Positions 12,648-25,864 of a stretch of DNA of 64,000 nt are shown here, piece by piece (the first letter of the stretch is position 1; each line of letters opens with the position of its first letter). Source of the DNA: Liolophura sinensis (taxonomy: Eukaryota; Mollusca; Polyplacophora; Chitonida; Chitonidae); NCBI RefSeq assembly GCF_032854445.1, contig NW_027017991.1, forward strand, positions 62,001-126,000. Direction: 5' to 3'. A model generated the notes under the pieces. The model was not told the origin of the DNA, ran no database searches, and worked only from the letters and a program-made list of their open reading frames with translations. The position numbers and the translations under genes were made by a program.

Positions 12648-15600
12648 ATGATGTCAAGATCACGTGCCCAGCAACGGCTCTTACTCCATGGAAACCAAGG
12701 AAATTTGCAATTTTTCAACAGCTGGAGATGCCTGGCCCAATTGCGCATCCTTTGGCACCTTATTGATGTGGGTCAGTGTTCAATTGTACTTTTTACAGCG
12801 GATTGTATCAAGTACCTTTTGTTTTTTTTATATACAAATGGTGTGGTTTTTCTACATGTAGATAAAGACATTGAGTTTGTCTTCGACTTAGAAGTAAGAC
12901 ATTTGTTGGGTGAGTTAAATGGGCTTGGCCCAAAGATTTGACGTCGTCTGGGCTACCGAAGGGCACATAACTTATAATGAAAAGTTGAATATAGTAATGA
13001 CCAGTCGCGATTGTACATAGTTAATGTAGCCGATTTCAATTCGCAAAAAGACCAGGCAAAAATCCAAAAGTGGAAAAACTGTTCCAATGCTGCTGGTAAG
13101 AGGCTAATCCGACGTATTTTGTGACGAGAAATCGAATGGTGCAAACCGCGTTGCTCTCCGACCAATACTTTTGGCTGTAGCCACAAATGAATAATCAATG
13201 ATGTCAAGATCACGTGCCCAGCAACGGCTCTTACTCCATGGAAACCAAGGAAATTTGCAATTTTTCAACAGCTGGAGATGCCTGGCCCAATTGCGCATCC
13301 TTTGGCACCTTATTGATGTGGGTCAGTGTTCAATTGTACTTTTTACAGCGGATTGTATCAAGTACCTTTTGTTTTTTTTACATACAAATGGTGTGGTTTT
13401 TCTACATGTAGATAAAGACATTGAGTTTGTCTTCGACTTAGAAGTAAGACATTTGTTGGGTGAGTTAAATGGGCTTGGCCCAAAGATTTGACGTCGTCTG
13501 GGCTACCGAAGGGCACATAACTTATAATGAAAAGTTGAATATAGTAATGACCAGTCGCGATTGTACATAGTTAATGTAGCCGATTTCAATTCGCAAAAAG
13601 ACCAGGCAAAAATCCAAAAGTGGAAAAACTGTTCCAATGCTGCTGGTAAGAGGCTAATCCGACGTATTTTGTGACGAGAAATCGAATGGTGCAAACCGCG
13701 TTGCTCTCCGACCAATACTTTTGGCTGTAGCCACAAATGAATAATCAATGATGTCAAGATCACGTGCCCAGCAACGGCTCTTACTCCATGGAAACCAAGG
13801 AAATTTGCAATTTTTCAACAGCTGGAGATGCCTGGCCCAATTGCGCATCCTTTGGCACCTTATTGATGTGGGTCAGTGTTCAATTGTACTTTTTACAGCG
13901 GATTGTATCAAGTACCTTTTGTTTTTTTTATATACAAATGGTGTGGTTTTTCTACATGTAGATAAAGACATTGAGTTTGTCTTCGACTTAGAAGTAAGAC
14001 ATTTGTTGGGTGAGTTAAATGGGCTTGGCCCAAAGATTTGACGTCGTCTGGGCTACCGAAGGGCACATAACTTATAATGAAAAGTTGAATATAGTAATGA
14101 CCAGTCGCGATTGTACATAGTTAATACTTTTGGCTGTAGCCACAAATGAATAATCAATGATGTCAAGATCACGTGCCCAGCAACGGCTCTTACTCCATGG
14201 AAACCAAGGAAATTTGCAATTTTTCAACAGCTGGAGATGCCTGGCCCAATTGCGCATCCTTTGGCACCTTATTGATGTGGGTCAGTGTTCAATTGTACTT
14301 TTTACAGCGGATTGTATCAAGTACCTTTTGGTTTTTTTACATACAAATGGTGTGGTTTTTCTACATGTAGATAAAGACATTGAGTTTGTCTTCGACTTAG
14401 AAGTAAGACATTTGTTGGGTGAGTTAAATGGGCTTGGCCCAAAGATTTGACGTCGTCTGGGCTACCGAAGGGCACATAACTTATAATGAAAAGTTGAATA
14501 TAGTAATGACCCGTCGCGATTGTACATAGTTAATGTAGCCGATTTCAATTCGCAAAAAGACCAGGCAAAAATCCAAAAGTGGAAAAACTGTTCCAATGCT
14601 GCTGGTAAGAGGCTAATCCGACGTATTTTGTGACGAGAAATCGAATGGTGCAAACCGCGTTGCTCTCCGACCAATACTTTTGGCTGTAGCCACAAATGAA
14701 TAATCAATGATGTCAAGATCACGTGCCCAGCAACGGCTCTTACTCCATGGAAACCAAGGAAATTTGCAATTTTTCAACAGCTGGAGATGCCTGGCCCAAT
14801 TGCGCATCCTTTGGCACCTTATTGATGTGGGTCAGTGTTCAATTGTACTTTTTACAGCGGATTGTATCAAGTACCTTTTGTTTTTTTTATATACAAATGG
14901 TGTGGTTTTTCTACATGTAGATAAAGACATTGAGTTTGTCTTCGACTTAGAAGTAAGACATTTGTTGGGTGAGTTAAATGGGCTTGGCCCAAAGATTTGA
15001 CGTCGTCTGGGCTACCGAAGGGCACATAACTTATAATGAAAAGTTGAATATAGTAATGACCAGTCGCGATTGTACATAGTTAATGTAGCCGATTTCAATT
15101 CGCAAAAAGACCAGGCAAAAATCCAAAAGTGGAAAAACTGTTCCAATGCTGCTGGTAAGAGGCTAATCCGACGTATTTTGTGACGAGAAATCGAATGGTG
15201 CAAACCGCGTTGCTCTCCGACCAATACTTTTGGCTGTAGCCACAAATGAATAATCAATGATGTCAAGATCACGTGCCCAGCAACGGCTCTTACTCCATGG
15301 AAACCAAGGAAATTTGCAATTTTTCAACAGCTGGAGATGCCTGGCCCAATTGCGCATCCTTTGGCACCTTATTGATGTGGGTCAGTGTTCAATTGTACTT
15401 TTTACAGCGGATTGTATCAAGTACCTTTTGTTTTTTTTACATACAAATGGTGTGGTTTTTCTACATGTAGATAAAGACATTGAGTTTGTCTTCGACTTAG
15501 AAGTAAGACATTTGTTGGGTGAGTTAAATGGGCTTGGCCCAAAGATTTGACGTCGTCTGGGCTACCGAAGGGCACATAACTTATAATGAAAAGTTGAATA

Positions 15601-16075
15601 TAGTAATGACCAGTCGCGATTGTACATAGTTAATGTAGCCGATTTCAATTCGCAAAAAGACCAGGCAAAAATCCAAAAGTAGAAAAACTGTTCCAATGCT
15701 GCTGGTAAGAGGCTAATCCGACGTATTTTGTGACGAGAAATCGAATGGTGCAAACCGCGTTGCTCTCCGACCAATACTTTTGGCTGTAGCCACAAATGAA
15801 TAATCAATGATGTCAAGATCACGTGCCCAGCAACGGCTCTTACTCCATGGAAACCAAGGAAATTTGCAATTTTTCAACAGCTGGAGATGCCTGGCCCAAT
15901 TGCGCATCCTTTGGCACCTTATTGATGTGGGTCAGTGTTCAATTGTACTTTTTACAGCGGATTGTATCAAGTACCTTTTGTTTTTTTTATATACAAATGG
16001 TGTGGTTTTTCTACATGTAGATAAAGACATTGAGTTTGTCTTCGACTTAGAAGTAAGACATTTGTTGGGTGAGTT
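12648..16075. repeat. Alternating-variant end of subfamily A, with second truncated monomer
   Basis: Monomers alternate between TATATACAAATGG (12,648; 13,748; 14,707; 15,807) and TACATACAAATGG (13,198; 14,157; 15,257), suggesting a 1,100-bp two-monomer step. The run 12,648-14,156 resembles 14,707-16,075 at an offset of 2,059 bp (1,650 plus the shortened 409), with a few base differences. This is the last A block before the junction. Confidence 0.65.
13748..14156. repeat. Truncated monomer 2 (409 bp, same 141-bp deletion)
   Basis: GTTAAT at 14,120-14,125 joins ACTTTTGGCTG with the same junction as the monomer at 9,489. The following monomer (from 14,157) again carries TTGGTTTTTTTACAT. The two truncated monomers are 4,259 bp apart, equal to seven full monomers plus one truncated one. 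Their flanks differ at a few bases (AGCACC at 10,061 against AGTACC near 14,320). Confidence 0.95.
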
Positions 16076-16279
16076 AAATGGGCTTGGCCCAAAGATTTGA
16101 CGTCGTCTGGGCTACCGAAGGGCACATAACTTATAATGAAAAGTTGAATATAGTAATGACCAGTCGCGATTGTACATAGTTAATGTAGCCGATTTCAATT
16201 CGCAAAAAGACCAGGCAAAAATCCAAAAGTGGAAAAACTGTTCCAATGCTGCTGGTAAGAGGCTAATCCGACGTATTTT
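16076..16279. repeat. Subfamily A to B junction
   Basis: The last A-specific base is in TTTGTTGGG at 16,075, and the first B-specific base is the T at 16,280 in ATTTTTTGACGAG. After it every diagnostic site is of the B type (AATCATTGATG at 16,352, GCATCTTTTGG at 16,454, CGGACTGTATC at 16,509). The monomer phase is preserved across the junction, as expected for unequal exchange between homologous monomers. Confidence 0.88.
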
Positions 16280-16356
16280 TTGACGAGAAATCGAATGGTG
16301 CAAACCGCGTTGCTCTCCGACCAATACTTTTGGCTGTAGCCACAAATGAATAATCA

Positions 16357-19107
16357 TTGATGTCAAGATCACGTGCCCAGCAACGGCTCTTACTCCATGG
16401 AAACCAAGGAAATTTGCAATTTTTCAACAGCTGGAGATGCCTGGCCCAATTGCGCATCTTTTGGCACCTTATTGATGTGGGTCAGTGTTCAATTGTCTTT
16501 TTTACAGCGGACTGTATCAAGTACCTTGTGTTTTTTTTATATACAAATGGTGTGGTTTTTCTACATGTAGATAAAGACATTGAGTTTGTCTTCGACTTAG
16601 AAGTGAGACATTTGCTGGGTGAGTTAAATGGGCTTGGCCCAAAGATTTGACGTCGTCTGGGCTACCGAAGGGCACATAACTTATAATGAAAAGTTGAATA
16701 TAGTAATGACCAGTCGCGATTGTACATAGTTAATGTAGCCGATTTCAAATCGCAAAAAGACCAGGCAAAAATCCAAAAGTAGAAAAACTGTTCCAATGCT
16801 GCTGGTAAGAGGCTAATCCGACGTATTTTTTGACGAGAAATCGAATGGTGCAAACCGCGTTGCTCTCCGACCAATACTTTTGGCTGTAGCCACAAATGAA
16901 TAATCATTGATGTCAAGATCACGTGCCCAGCAACGGCTCTTACTCCATGGAAACCAAGGAAATTTGCAATTTTTCAACAGCTGGAGATGCCTGGCCCAAT
17001 TGCGCATCTTTTGGCACCTTATTGATGTGGGTCAGTGTTCAATTGTACTTTTTACAGCGGACTGTATCAAGTACCTTGTGTTTTTTTTATATACAAATGG
17101 TGTGGTTTTTCTACATGTAGATAAAGACATTGAGTTTGTCTTCGACTTAGAAGTAAGACAACTGCTGGGTGAGTTAAATGGGCTTGGCCCAAAGATTTGA
17201 CGTCGTCTGGGCTACCGAAGGGCACATAACTTATAATGAAAAGTTGAATATAGTAATGACCAGTCGCGATTGTACATAGTTAATGTAGCCGATTTCAATT
17301 CGCAAAAAGACCAGGCAAAAATCCAAAAGTGGAAAAACTGTTCCAATGCTGCTGGTAAGAGGCTAATCCGACGTATTTTTTGACGAGAAATCGAATGGTG
17401 CAAACCGCGTTGCTCTCCGACCAATACTTTTGGCTGTAGCCACAAATGAATAATTATTGATGTCAAGATCACGTGCCCAGCAACGGCTCTTACTCCATGG
17501 AAACCAAGGAAATTTGCAATTTTTCAACAGCTGGAGATGCCTGGCCCAATTCCGCATCTTTTGGCACCTTATTGATGTGGGTCAGTGTTCAATTGTACTT
17601 TTTACAGCGGACTGTATCAAGTACCTTGTGTTTTTTTTATATACAAATGGTGTGGTTTTTCTACATGTAGATAAAGACATTGAGTTTGTCTTCGACTTAG
17701 AAGTAAGACAACTTCTGGGTGAGTTAAATGGGCTTGGCCCAAAGATTTGACGTCGTCTGGGCTACCGAAGGGCACATAACTTATAATGAAAAGTTGAATA
17801 TAGTAATGACCAGTCGCGATTGTACATAGTTAATGTAGCCGATTTCAATTAGCAAAAAGACCTAGCAAAAATCCAAAAGTGGAAAAACTGTTCCAATGCT
17901 GCTGGTAAGAGGCTAATCCGACGTATTTTTTGACGAGAAATCGAATGGTGCAAACCGCGTTGCTCTCCGACCAATACTTTTGGCTGTAGCCACAAATGAA
18001 TAATCATTGATGTCAAGATCACGTGCCCAGCAACGGCTCTTACTCCATGGAAACCAAGGAAATTTGCAATTTTTCAACAGCTGGAGATGCCTGGCCCAAT
18101 TGCGCATCTTTTGGCACCTTATTGATGTGGGTCAGTGTTCAATTGTACTTTTTACAGCGGACTGTATCAAGTACCTTGTGTTTTTTTTATATACAAATGG
18201 TGTGGTTTTTCTACATGTAGATAAAGACATTGAGTTTGTCTTCGACTTAGAAGTAAAACATTTGCTGGGTGAGTTAAATGGGCTTGGCCCAAAGATTTGA
18301 CGTCGTCTGGGCTACCGAAGGGCACATAACTTATAATGAAAAGTTGAATATAGTAATGACCAGTCGCGATTGTACATAGCTAATGTAGCCGATTTCAATT
18401 AGAAAAAAGACCAGGCAAAAATCCAAAAGTGGAAAAACTGTTCCAAAGCTGCTGGTAAGAGGCTAATCCGACGTATTTTTTGACGAGAAATCGAATGGTG
18501 CAAACCGCGTTGCTCTCCGACCAATACTTTTGGCTGTAGCCACAAATGAATAATCATTGATATCAAGATCACGTGCCCAGCAACGGCTCTTACTCCATGG
18601 AAACCAAGGAAATTTGCAATTTTTCAACAGCTGGAGATGCCTGGCCCAATTGCGCATCTTTTGGCACCTTATTGATGTGGGTCAGTGTTCAATTGTACTT
18701 TTTACAGCGGACTGTATCAAGTACCTTGTGTTTTTTTTATATACAAATGGTGTGGTTTTTCTACATGTTAGATAAAGACATTGAGTTTGTCTTCGACTTA
18801 GAAGTAAGACATTTGCTGGGTGAGTTAAATGGGCTTGGCCCAAAGATTTGACGTCGTCTGGGCTACCGAAGGGCACATAACTTATAATGAAAAGTTGAAT
18901 ATAGTAATGACCAGTCGCGATTGTACATAGTTAATGTAGCCGATTTCAATTAGCAAAAAGACCAGGTAAAAATCCAAAAGTGGAAAAACTGTTCCAATGC
19001 TGCTGGTAAGAGGCTAATCCGACGTATTTTTTGACGAGAAATCGAATGGTGCAAACCGCGTTGCTCTCCGACCAATACTTTTGGCTGTAGCCACAAATGA
19101 ATAATCA
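16357..19107. repeat. Divergent B monomers next to the junction
   Basis: Five monomers have private or narrowly shared variants: ATTGTCTTTTTTAC near 16,495, GACAACTGCTGG near 17,158, GACAACTTCTGG and ATTCCGCATC in the monomer at 17,457, GTAAAACATTTGC near 18,254, and a one-base insertion in CATGTTAGATAAAG near 18,768. No multi-monomer duplication was found among them. Edge monomers that escape homogenisation typically look like this. Confidence 0.7.
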
Positions 19108-22100
19108 TTGATGTCAAGATCACGTGCCCAGCAACGGCTCTTACTCCATGGAAACCAAGGAAATTTGCAATTTTTCAACAGCTGGAGATGCCTGGCCCAA
19201 TTGCGCATCTTTTGGCACCTTATTGATGTGGGTCAGTGTTCAATTGTACTTTTTACAGCGGACTGTATTAAGTACCTTGTGTTTTTTTTATATACAAATG
19301 GTGTGGTTTTTCTACATGTAGATAAAGACATTGAGTTTGTCTTCGACTTAGAAGTGAGACATTTGCTGGGTGAGTTAAATGGGCTTTGCCCAAAGATTTG
19401 ACGTCGTCTGGGCTACCGAAGGGCACATAACTTATAATGAAAAGTTGAATATAGTAATGACCAGTCGCGATTGTACATAGTTAATGTAGCCGATTTCAAT
19501 TCGCAAAAAGACCAGGCAAAAATCCAAAAGTGGAAAAACTGTTCCAACGCTGCTGGTAAGAGGCTAATCCGACGTATTTTTTGACGAGAAATCGAATGGT
19601 GCAAACCGCGTTGCTCTCCGACCAATACTTTTGGCTGTAGCCACAAATGAATAATCATTGATGTCAAGATCACGTGCCCAGCAACGGCTCTTACTCCATG
19701 GAAAGCAAGGAAATTTGCAATTTTTCAACAGCTGGAGATGCCTGGCCCAATTGCGCATCTTTTGGCACCTTATTGATGTGGGTCAGTGTTCAATTGTACT
19801 TTTTACAGCGGACTGTATCAAGTACCTTATGTTTTTTTTATATACAAATGGTGTGGTTTTTCTACATGTAGATAAAGACATTGAGTTTGTCTTCGACTTA
19901 GAAGTAAGACGTTTGCTGGGTGAGTTAAATGGGCTTGGCCCAAAGATTTGACGTCGTCTGGGCTACCGAAGGGCACATAACTTATAATGAAAAGTTGAAT
20001 ATAGTAATGACCAGTCGCGATTGTACATAGCTAATGTAGCCGATTTCAATTCGCAAAAAGACCAGGCAAAAATCCAAAAGTGGAAAAACTGTTCCAAAGC
20101 TGCTGGTAAGAGGCTAATCCGACGTATTTTTTGACGAGAAATCGAATGGTGCAAACCGCGTTGCTCTCCGACCAATACTTTTGGCTGTAGCCACAAATGA
20201 ATAATCATTGATATCAAGATCACGTGCCCAGCAACGGCTCTTACTCCATGGAAACCAAGGAAATTTGCAATTTTTCAACAGCTGGAGATGCCTGGCCCAA
20301 TTGCGCATCTTTTGGCACCTTATTGATGTGGGTCAGGGTTCAATTGTACTTTTTACAGCGGACTGTATCAAGTACCTTGTGTTTTTTTTATATACAAATG
20401 GTGTGGTTTTTCTACATGTAGATAAAGACATTGAGTTTGTCTTCGACTTAGAAGCAAGACATTTGCTGGGTGAGTTAAATGGGCTTGGCCCAAAGATTTG
20501 ACGTCGTCTGGGCTACTGAAGGGCACATAACTTATAATGAAAAGTTGAATATAGTAATGACCAGTTGCGATTGTACATAGTTAATGTAGCCGATTTCAAT
20601 TAGAAAAAATACCAGGCAAAAATCCAAAAGTGGAAAAACTGTTCCAATGCTGCTTGTAAGAGGCGAATCCGACGTATTTTTTGACGAGAAATCGAATGGT
20701 GCAAACCGCGTTGCTCTCCGACCAATACTTTTGGCTGTAGCCACAAATGAATAATCATTGATGTCAAGATCACGTGCCCAGCAACGGCTCTTACTCCATG
20801 GAAACCAAGGAAATTTGCAATTTTTCAACAGCTGGAGATGCCTGGCCCAATTGCGCATCTTTTGGCACCTTATTGATGTGGGTCAGTGTTCAATTGTACT
20901 TTTTACAGCAGACTGTATCAAGTACCTTGTGTTTTTTTTTATATACAAATGGTGTGGTTTTTCTACATGTAGATAAAGACATTGAGTTTGTCTTCGACTT
21001 AGAAGTAAGACATTTGCTGGGTGAGTTAAATGGGCTTGGCCCAAAGATTTGACGTCGTCTGGGCTACCGAAGGCCACATAACTTATAATGAAAAGTTGAA
21101 TATAGTAATGACCAGTCGCGATTGTACATAGTTAATGTAGCCGATTTCAATTCGCAAAAAGACCAGGCAAAAATCCAAAAGTGGAAAAACTGTTCCAACG
21201 CTGCTGGTAAGAGGCTAATCCGACGTATTTTTTGACGAGAAATCGAATGGTGCAAACCGCGTTGCTCTCCGACCAATACTTTTGGCTGTAGCCACAAATG
21301 AATAATCATTGATGTCAAGATCACGTGCCCAGCAACGGCTCTTACTCCATGGAAACCAAGGAAATTTGCAATTTTTCAACAGCTGGAGATGCCTGGCCCA
21401 ATTGCGCATCTTTTGGCACCTTATTGATGTGGGTCAGTGTTCAATTGTACTTTTTACAGCGGACTGTATTAAGTACCTTGTGTTTTTTTTATATACAAAT
21501 GGTGTGGTTTTTCTACATGTAGATAAAGACATTGAGTTTGTCTTCGACTTAGAAGTGAGACATTTGCTGGGTGAGTCAAATGGGCTTTGCCCAAAGATTT
21601 GACGTCGTCTGGGCTACCGAAGGGCACATAACTTATAATGAAAAGTTGAATATAGTAATGACCAGTCGCGATTGTACATAGTTAATGTAGCCGATTTCAA
21701 TTCGCAAAAAGACCAGGCAAAAATCCAAAAGTGGAAAAACTGTTCCAACGCTGCTGGTAAGAGGCTAATCCGACGTAGTTTTTGACGAGAAATCGAATGG
21801 TGCAAACCGCGTTGCTCTCCGACCAATACTTTTGGCTGTAGCCACAAATGAATAATCATTGATGTCAAGATCACGTGCCCAGCAACGGCTCTTACTCCAT
21901 GGAAACCAAGGAAATTTGCAATTTTTCAACAGCTGGAGATGCCTGGCCCAATTGCGCATCTTTTGGCACCTTATTGATGTGGGTCAGTGTTCAATTGTAC
22001 TTTTTACAGCGGACTGTATCAAGTACCTTATGTTTTTTTTATATACAAATGGTGTGGTTTTTCTACATGTAGATAAAGACATTGAGTTTGTCTTCGACTT

Positions 22101-23757
22101 AGAAGTAAGACATTTGCTGGGTGAGTTAAATGGGCTTGGCCCAAAGATTTGACGTCGTCTGGGCTACCGAAGGGCACATAACTTATAATGAAAAGTTGAA
22201 TATAGTAATGACCAGTCGCGATTGTACATAGCTAATGTAGCCGATTTCAATTCGCAAAAAGACCAGGCAAAAATCCAAAAGTGGAAAAACTGTTCCAAAG
22301 CTGCTGGTAAGAGGCTAATCCGACGTATTTTTTGACGAGAAATCGAATGGTGCAAACCGCGTTGCTCTCCGACCAATACTTTTGGCTGTAGCCACAAATG
22401 AATAATCATTGATGTCAAGATCACGTGCCCAGCAACGGCTCTTACTCCATGGAAACCAAGGAAATTTGCAATTTTTCAACAGCTGGAGATGCCTGGCCCA
22501 ATTGCGCATCTTTTGGCACCTTATTGATGTGGGTCAGTGTTCAATTGTACTTTTTACAGCGGACTGTATCAAGTACCTTGTGTTTTTTTTATATACAAAT
22601 GGTGTGGTTTTTCTACATGTAGATAAAGACATTGAGTTTGTCTTCGACTTAGAAGCAAGACATTTGCTGGGTGAGTTAAATGGGCTTGGCCCAAAGATTT
22701 GACGTCGTCTGGGCTACTGAAGGGCACATAACTTATAATGAAAAGTTGAATATAGTAATGACCAGTCGCGATTGTACATAGTTAATGTAGCCGATTTCAA
22801 TTAGAAAAAATACCAGGCAAAAATCCAAAAGTGGAAAAACTGTTCCAATGCTGCTTGTAAGAGGCTAATCCGACGTATTTTTTGACGAGAAATCGAATGG
22901 TGCAAACCGCGTTGCTCTCCGACCAATACTTTTGGCCGTAGCCACAAATGAATAATCATTGATGTCAAGATCACGTGCCCAGCAACGGCTCTTACTCCAT
23001 GGAAACCAAGGAAATTTGCAATTTTTCAACAGCTGGAGATGCCTGGCCCAATTGCGCATCTTTTGGCACCTTTTTGATGTGGGTCAGTGTTCAATTGTAC
23101 TTTTTACAGCAGACTGTATCAAGTACCTTGTGTTTTTTTTTATATACAAATGGTGTGGTTTTTCTACATGTAGATAAAGACATTGAGTTTGTCTTCGACT
23201 TAGAAGTAAGACATTTGCTGGGTGAGTTAAATGGGCTTGGCCCAAAGATTTGACGTCGTCTGGGCTACCGAAGGCCACATAACTTATAATGAAAAGTTGA
23301 ATATAGTAATGACCAGTCGCGATTGTACATAGTTAATGTAGCCGATTTCAATTAGCAAAAAGAACTAGCAAAAATCCAAAAGTGGAAAAACTGTTCCAAT
23401 GCTGCTGGTAAGAGGCTAATCCGACGTATTTTTTGACGAGAAATCCAATGGTGCAAACCGCGTTGCTCTCCGACCAATACTTTTGGCTGTAGCCACAAAT
23501 GAATAATCATTGATGTCAAGATCACGTGCCCAGCAACGGCTCTTACTCCATGGAAACCAAGGAAATTTGCAATTTTTCAACAGCTGGAGATGCCTGGCCC
23601 AATTGCGCATCTTTTGGCACCTTATTGATGTGGGTCAGGGTTCAATTGTACTTTTTACAGCGGACTGTATCAAGTACCTTGTGTTTTTTTTATATACAAA
23701 TGGTGTGGTTTTTCTACATGTAGATAAAGACATTGAGTTTGTCTTCGACTTAGAAGC
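19108..23757. repeat. B monomers of mixed haplotype
   Basis: About eight and a half monomers mix the main B haplotypes: CTGTATTAAG with GGGCTTTGCCC (19,108; 21,309), ACCTTATG (19,658; 21,859), GGGTCAGGGTTC or GAAGCAAGAC (20,208; 22,409; 23,510), and T9 with CAGACTGTATC and AAGGCCAC (20,758; 22,959). The run beginning at 19,108 resembles the run beginning at 21,309 at an offset of 2,201 bp (four monomers), with several base differences. Nothing other than satellite is present. Confidence 0.7.
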
Positions 23758-25864
23758 AAGACATTTGCTGGGTGAGTTAAATGGGCTTGGCCCAAAGATT
23801 TGACGTCGTCTGGGCTACTGAAGGGCACATAACTTATAATGAAAAGTTGAATATAGTAATGACCAGTCGCGATTGTACATAGTTAATGTAGCCGATTTCA
23901 ATTAGAAAAAATACCAGGCAAAAATCCAAAAGTGGTAAAACTGTTCCAATGCTGCTGGTAAAAGGCTAATCCGACGTATTTTTTGACGAGAAATTGAATG
24001 GTGCAAACCGCGTTGCTCTCCGACCAATACTTTTGGCTGTAGCCACAAATGAATAATCATTGATGTCAAGATCACGTGCCCAGCAACGGCTCTTACTCCA
24101 TGGAAACCAAGGAAATTTGCAATTTTTCAACAGCTGGAGATGCCTGGCCCAATTGCGCATCTTTTGGCACCTTATTGATGTGGGTCAGGGTTCAATTGTA
24201 CTTTTTACAGCGGACTGTATCAAGTACCTTGTGTTTTTTTTATATACAAATGGTGTGGTTTTTCTACATGTAGATAAAGACATTGAGTTTGTCTTCGACT
24301 TAGAAGCAAGACATTTGCTGGGTGAGTTAAATGGGCTTGGCCCAAAGATTTGACGTCGTCTGGGCTACTGAAGGGCACATAACTTATAATGAAAAGTTGA
24401 ATATAGTAATGACCAGTCGCGATTGTACATAGTTAATGTAGCCGATTTCAATTAGAAAAAATACCAGGCAAAAATCCAAAAGTGGAAAAACTGATCCAAT
24501 GGTGCTGGTAAGAGGCTAATCCGACGTATTTTTTGACGAGAAATCGAATGGTGCAAACCGCGTTGCTCTCCGACCAATACTTTTGGCTGTAGCCACAAAT
24601 GAATAATCATTGATGTCAAGATCACGTGCCCAGCAACGGCTCTTACTCCATGGAAACCAAGGAAATTTGCAATTTTTTCAACAGCTGGAGATGCCTGGCC
24701 CAATTGCGCATCTTTTGGCACCTTATTGATGTGGGTCAGTGTTTAATTGTACTTTTTACAGCAGACTTTATCATGTACCTTGTGTTTTTTTTATATACAA
24801 ATGGTGTGGTTTTTCTACATGTAGATAAAGACATTGAGTTTGTCTTCGACTTAGAAGTAAGACATTTGCTGGGTGAGTTAAATGGGCTTTGCCCAAAGAT
24901 TTGACGTCGTCTGGGCTACCGAAGGGCACATAACTTATAATGAAAAGTTGAATATAGTAATGACCAGTCGCGATTGTACATAGTTAATGTAGCCGATTTC
25001 AATTAGCAAAAAGACCAGGTAAAAATCCAAAAGTGGAAAAACTGTTCCAATGCTGCTGGTAAGAGGCTAATCCGACGTATTTTTTGACGAGAAATCGAAT
25101 GGTGCAAACCGCGTTGCTCTCCGACCAATACTTTTGGCTGTAGCCACAAATGAATAATCATTGATGTCAAGATCACGTGCCCAGCAACGGCTCTTACTCC
25201 ATGGAAACCAAGGAAATTTGCAATTTTTCAACAGCTGGAGATGCCTGGCCCAATTGCGCATCTTTTGGCACCTTATTGATGTGGGTCAGTGTTCAATTGT
25301 ACTTTTTACAGCGGACTGTATTAAGTACCTTGTGTTTTTTTTATATACAAATGGTGTGGTTTTTCTACATGTAGATAAAGACATTGAGTTTGTCTTCGAC
25401 TTAGAAGTGAGACATTTGCTGGGTGAGTTAAATGGGCTTTGCCCAAAGATTTGACGTCGTCTGGGCTACCGAAGGGCACATAACTTATAATGAAAAGTTG
25501 AATATAGTAATGACCAGTCGCGATTGTACATAGTTAATGTAGCCGATTTCAATTCGCAAAAAGACCAGGCAAAAATCCAAAAGTGGAAAAACTGTTCCAA
25601 CGCTGCTGGTAAGAGGCTAATCCGACGTAGTTTTTGACGAGAAATCGAATGGTGCAAACCGCGTTGCTCTCCGACCAATACTTTTGGCTGTAGCCACAAA
25701 TGAATAATCATTGATGTCAAGATCACGTGCCCAGCAACGGCTCTTACTCCATGGAAACCAAGGAAATTTGCAATTTTTCAACAGCTGGAGATGCCTGGCC
25801 CAATTGCGCATCTTTTGGCACCTTATTGATGTGGGTCAGTGTTCAATTGTACTTTTTACAGCAG
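23758..25864. repeat. B block copy 1 (heptamer-spaced duplication)
   Basis: The block is marked by GTGGTAAAACTG, AAATTGAATGG, CTGATCCAATGG, GTGTTTAATTG with TTTATCATG, and CTGTATTAAG in successive monomers. It matches 27,612-29,717 at an offset of 3,853-3,854 bp (seven monomers). The differences seen are TGGCTGTAGCC against TGGCCGTAGCC near 24,036, one extra T near 24,674, GGGCTTTGCCC against GGGCTTGGCCC near 24,890, and CAGGCTG against CAGACTG at the end. Confidence 0.82.

Larger units (their letters stand above)
1..16075. repeat. Subfamily A segment of the satellite array
   Basis: Monomers here share diagnostic bases absent from the rest of the window: ATTTTGTGACGAG (B has ATTTTTTGACGAG or AGTTTTTGACGAG), AATCAATGATG (B: AATCATTGATG), GCATCCTTTGG (B: GCATCTTTTGG) and usually CGGATTGTATC (B: CGGACTGTATC). 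About 29 monomers belong to it. Some A monomers (for example those starting at 1,789, 3,439, 5,639, 7,289 and 11,547) carry B-like states at the end of the monomer, such as ACCTTGTG and TTTGCTGGG, so A is itself mixed. The segment holds a heptamer higher-order repeat, nested trimers and two deleted monomers. Confidence 0.93.

Noticed and set aside
22934-22945. Dinoflagellate spliced-leader resemblance in CCGTAGCCA
   Set aside because: Only nine bases match, only in a minority variant (most monomers have CTGTAGCCA), and the rest of the leader sequence is absent.
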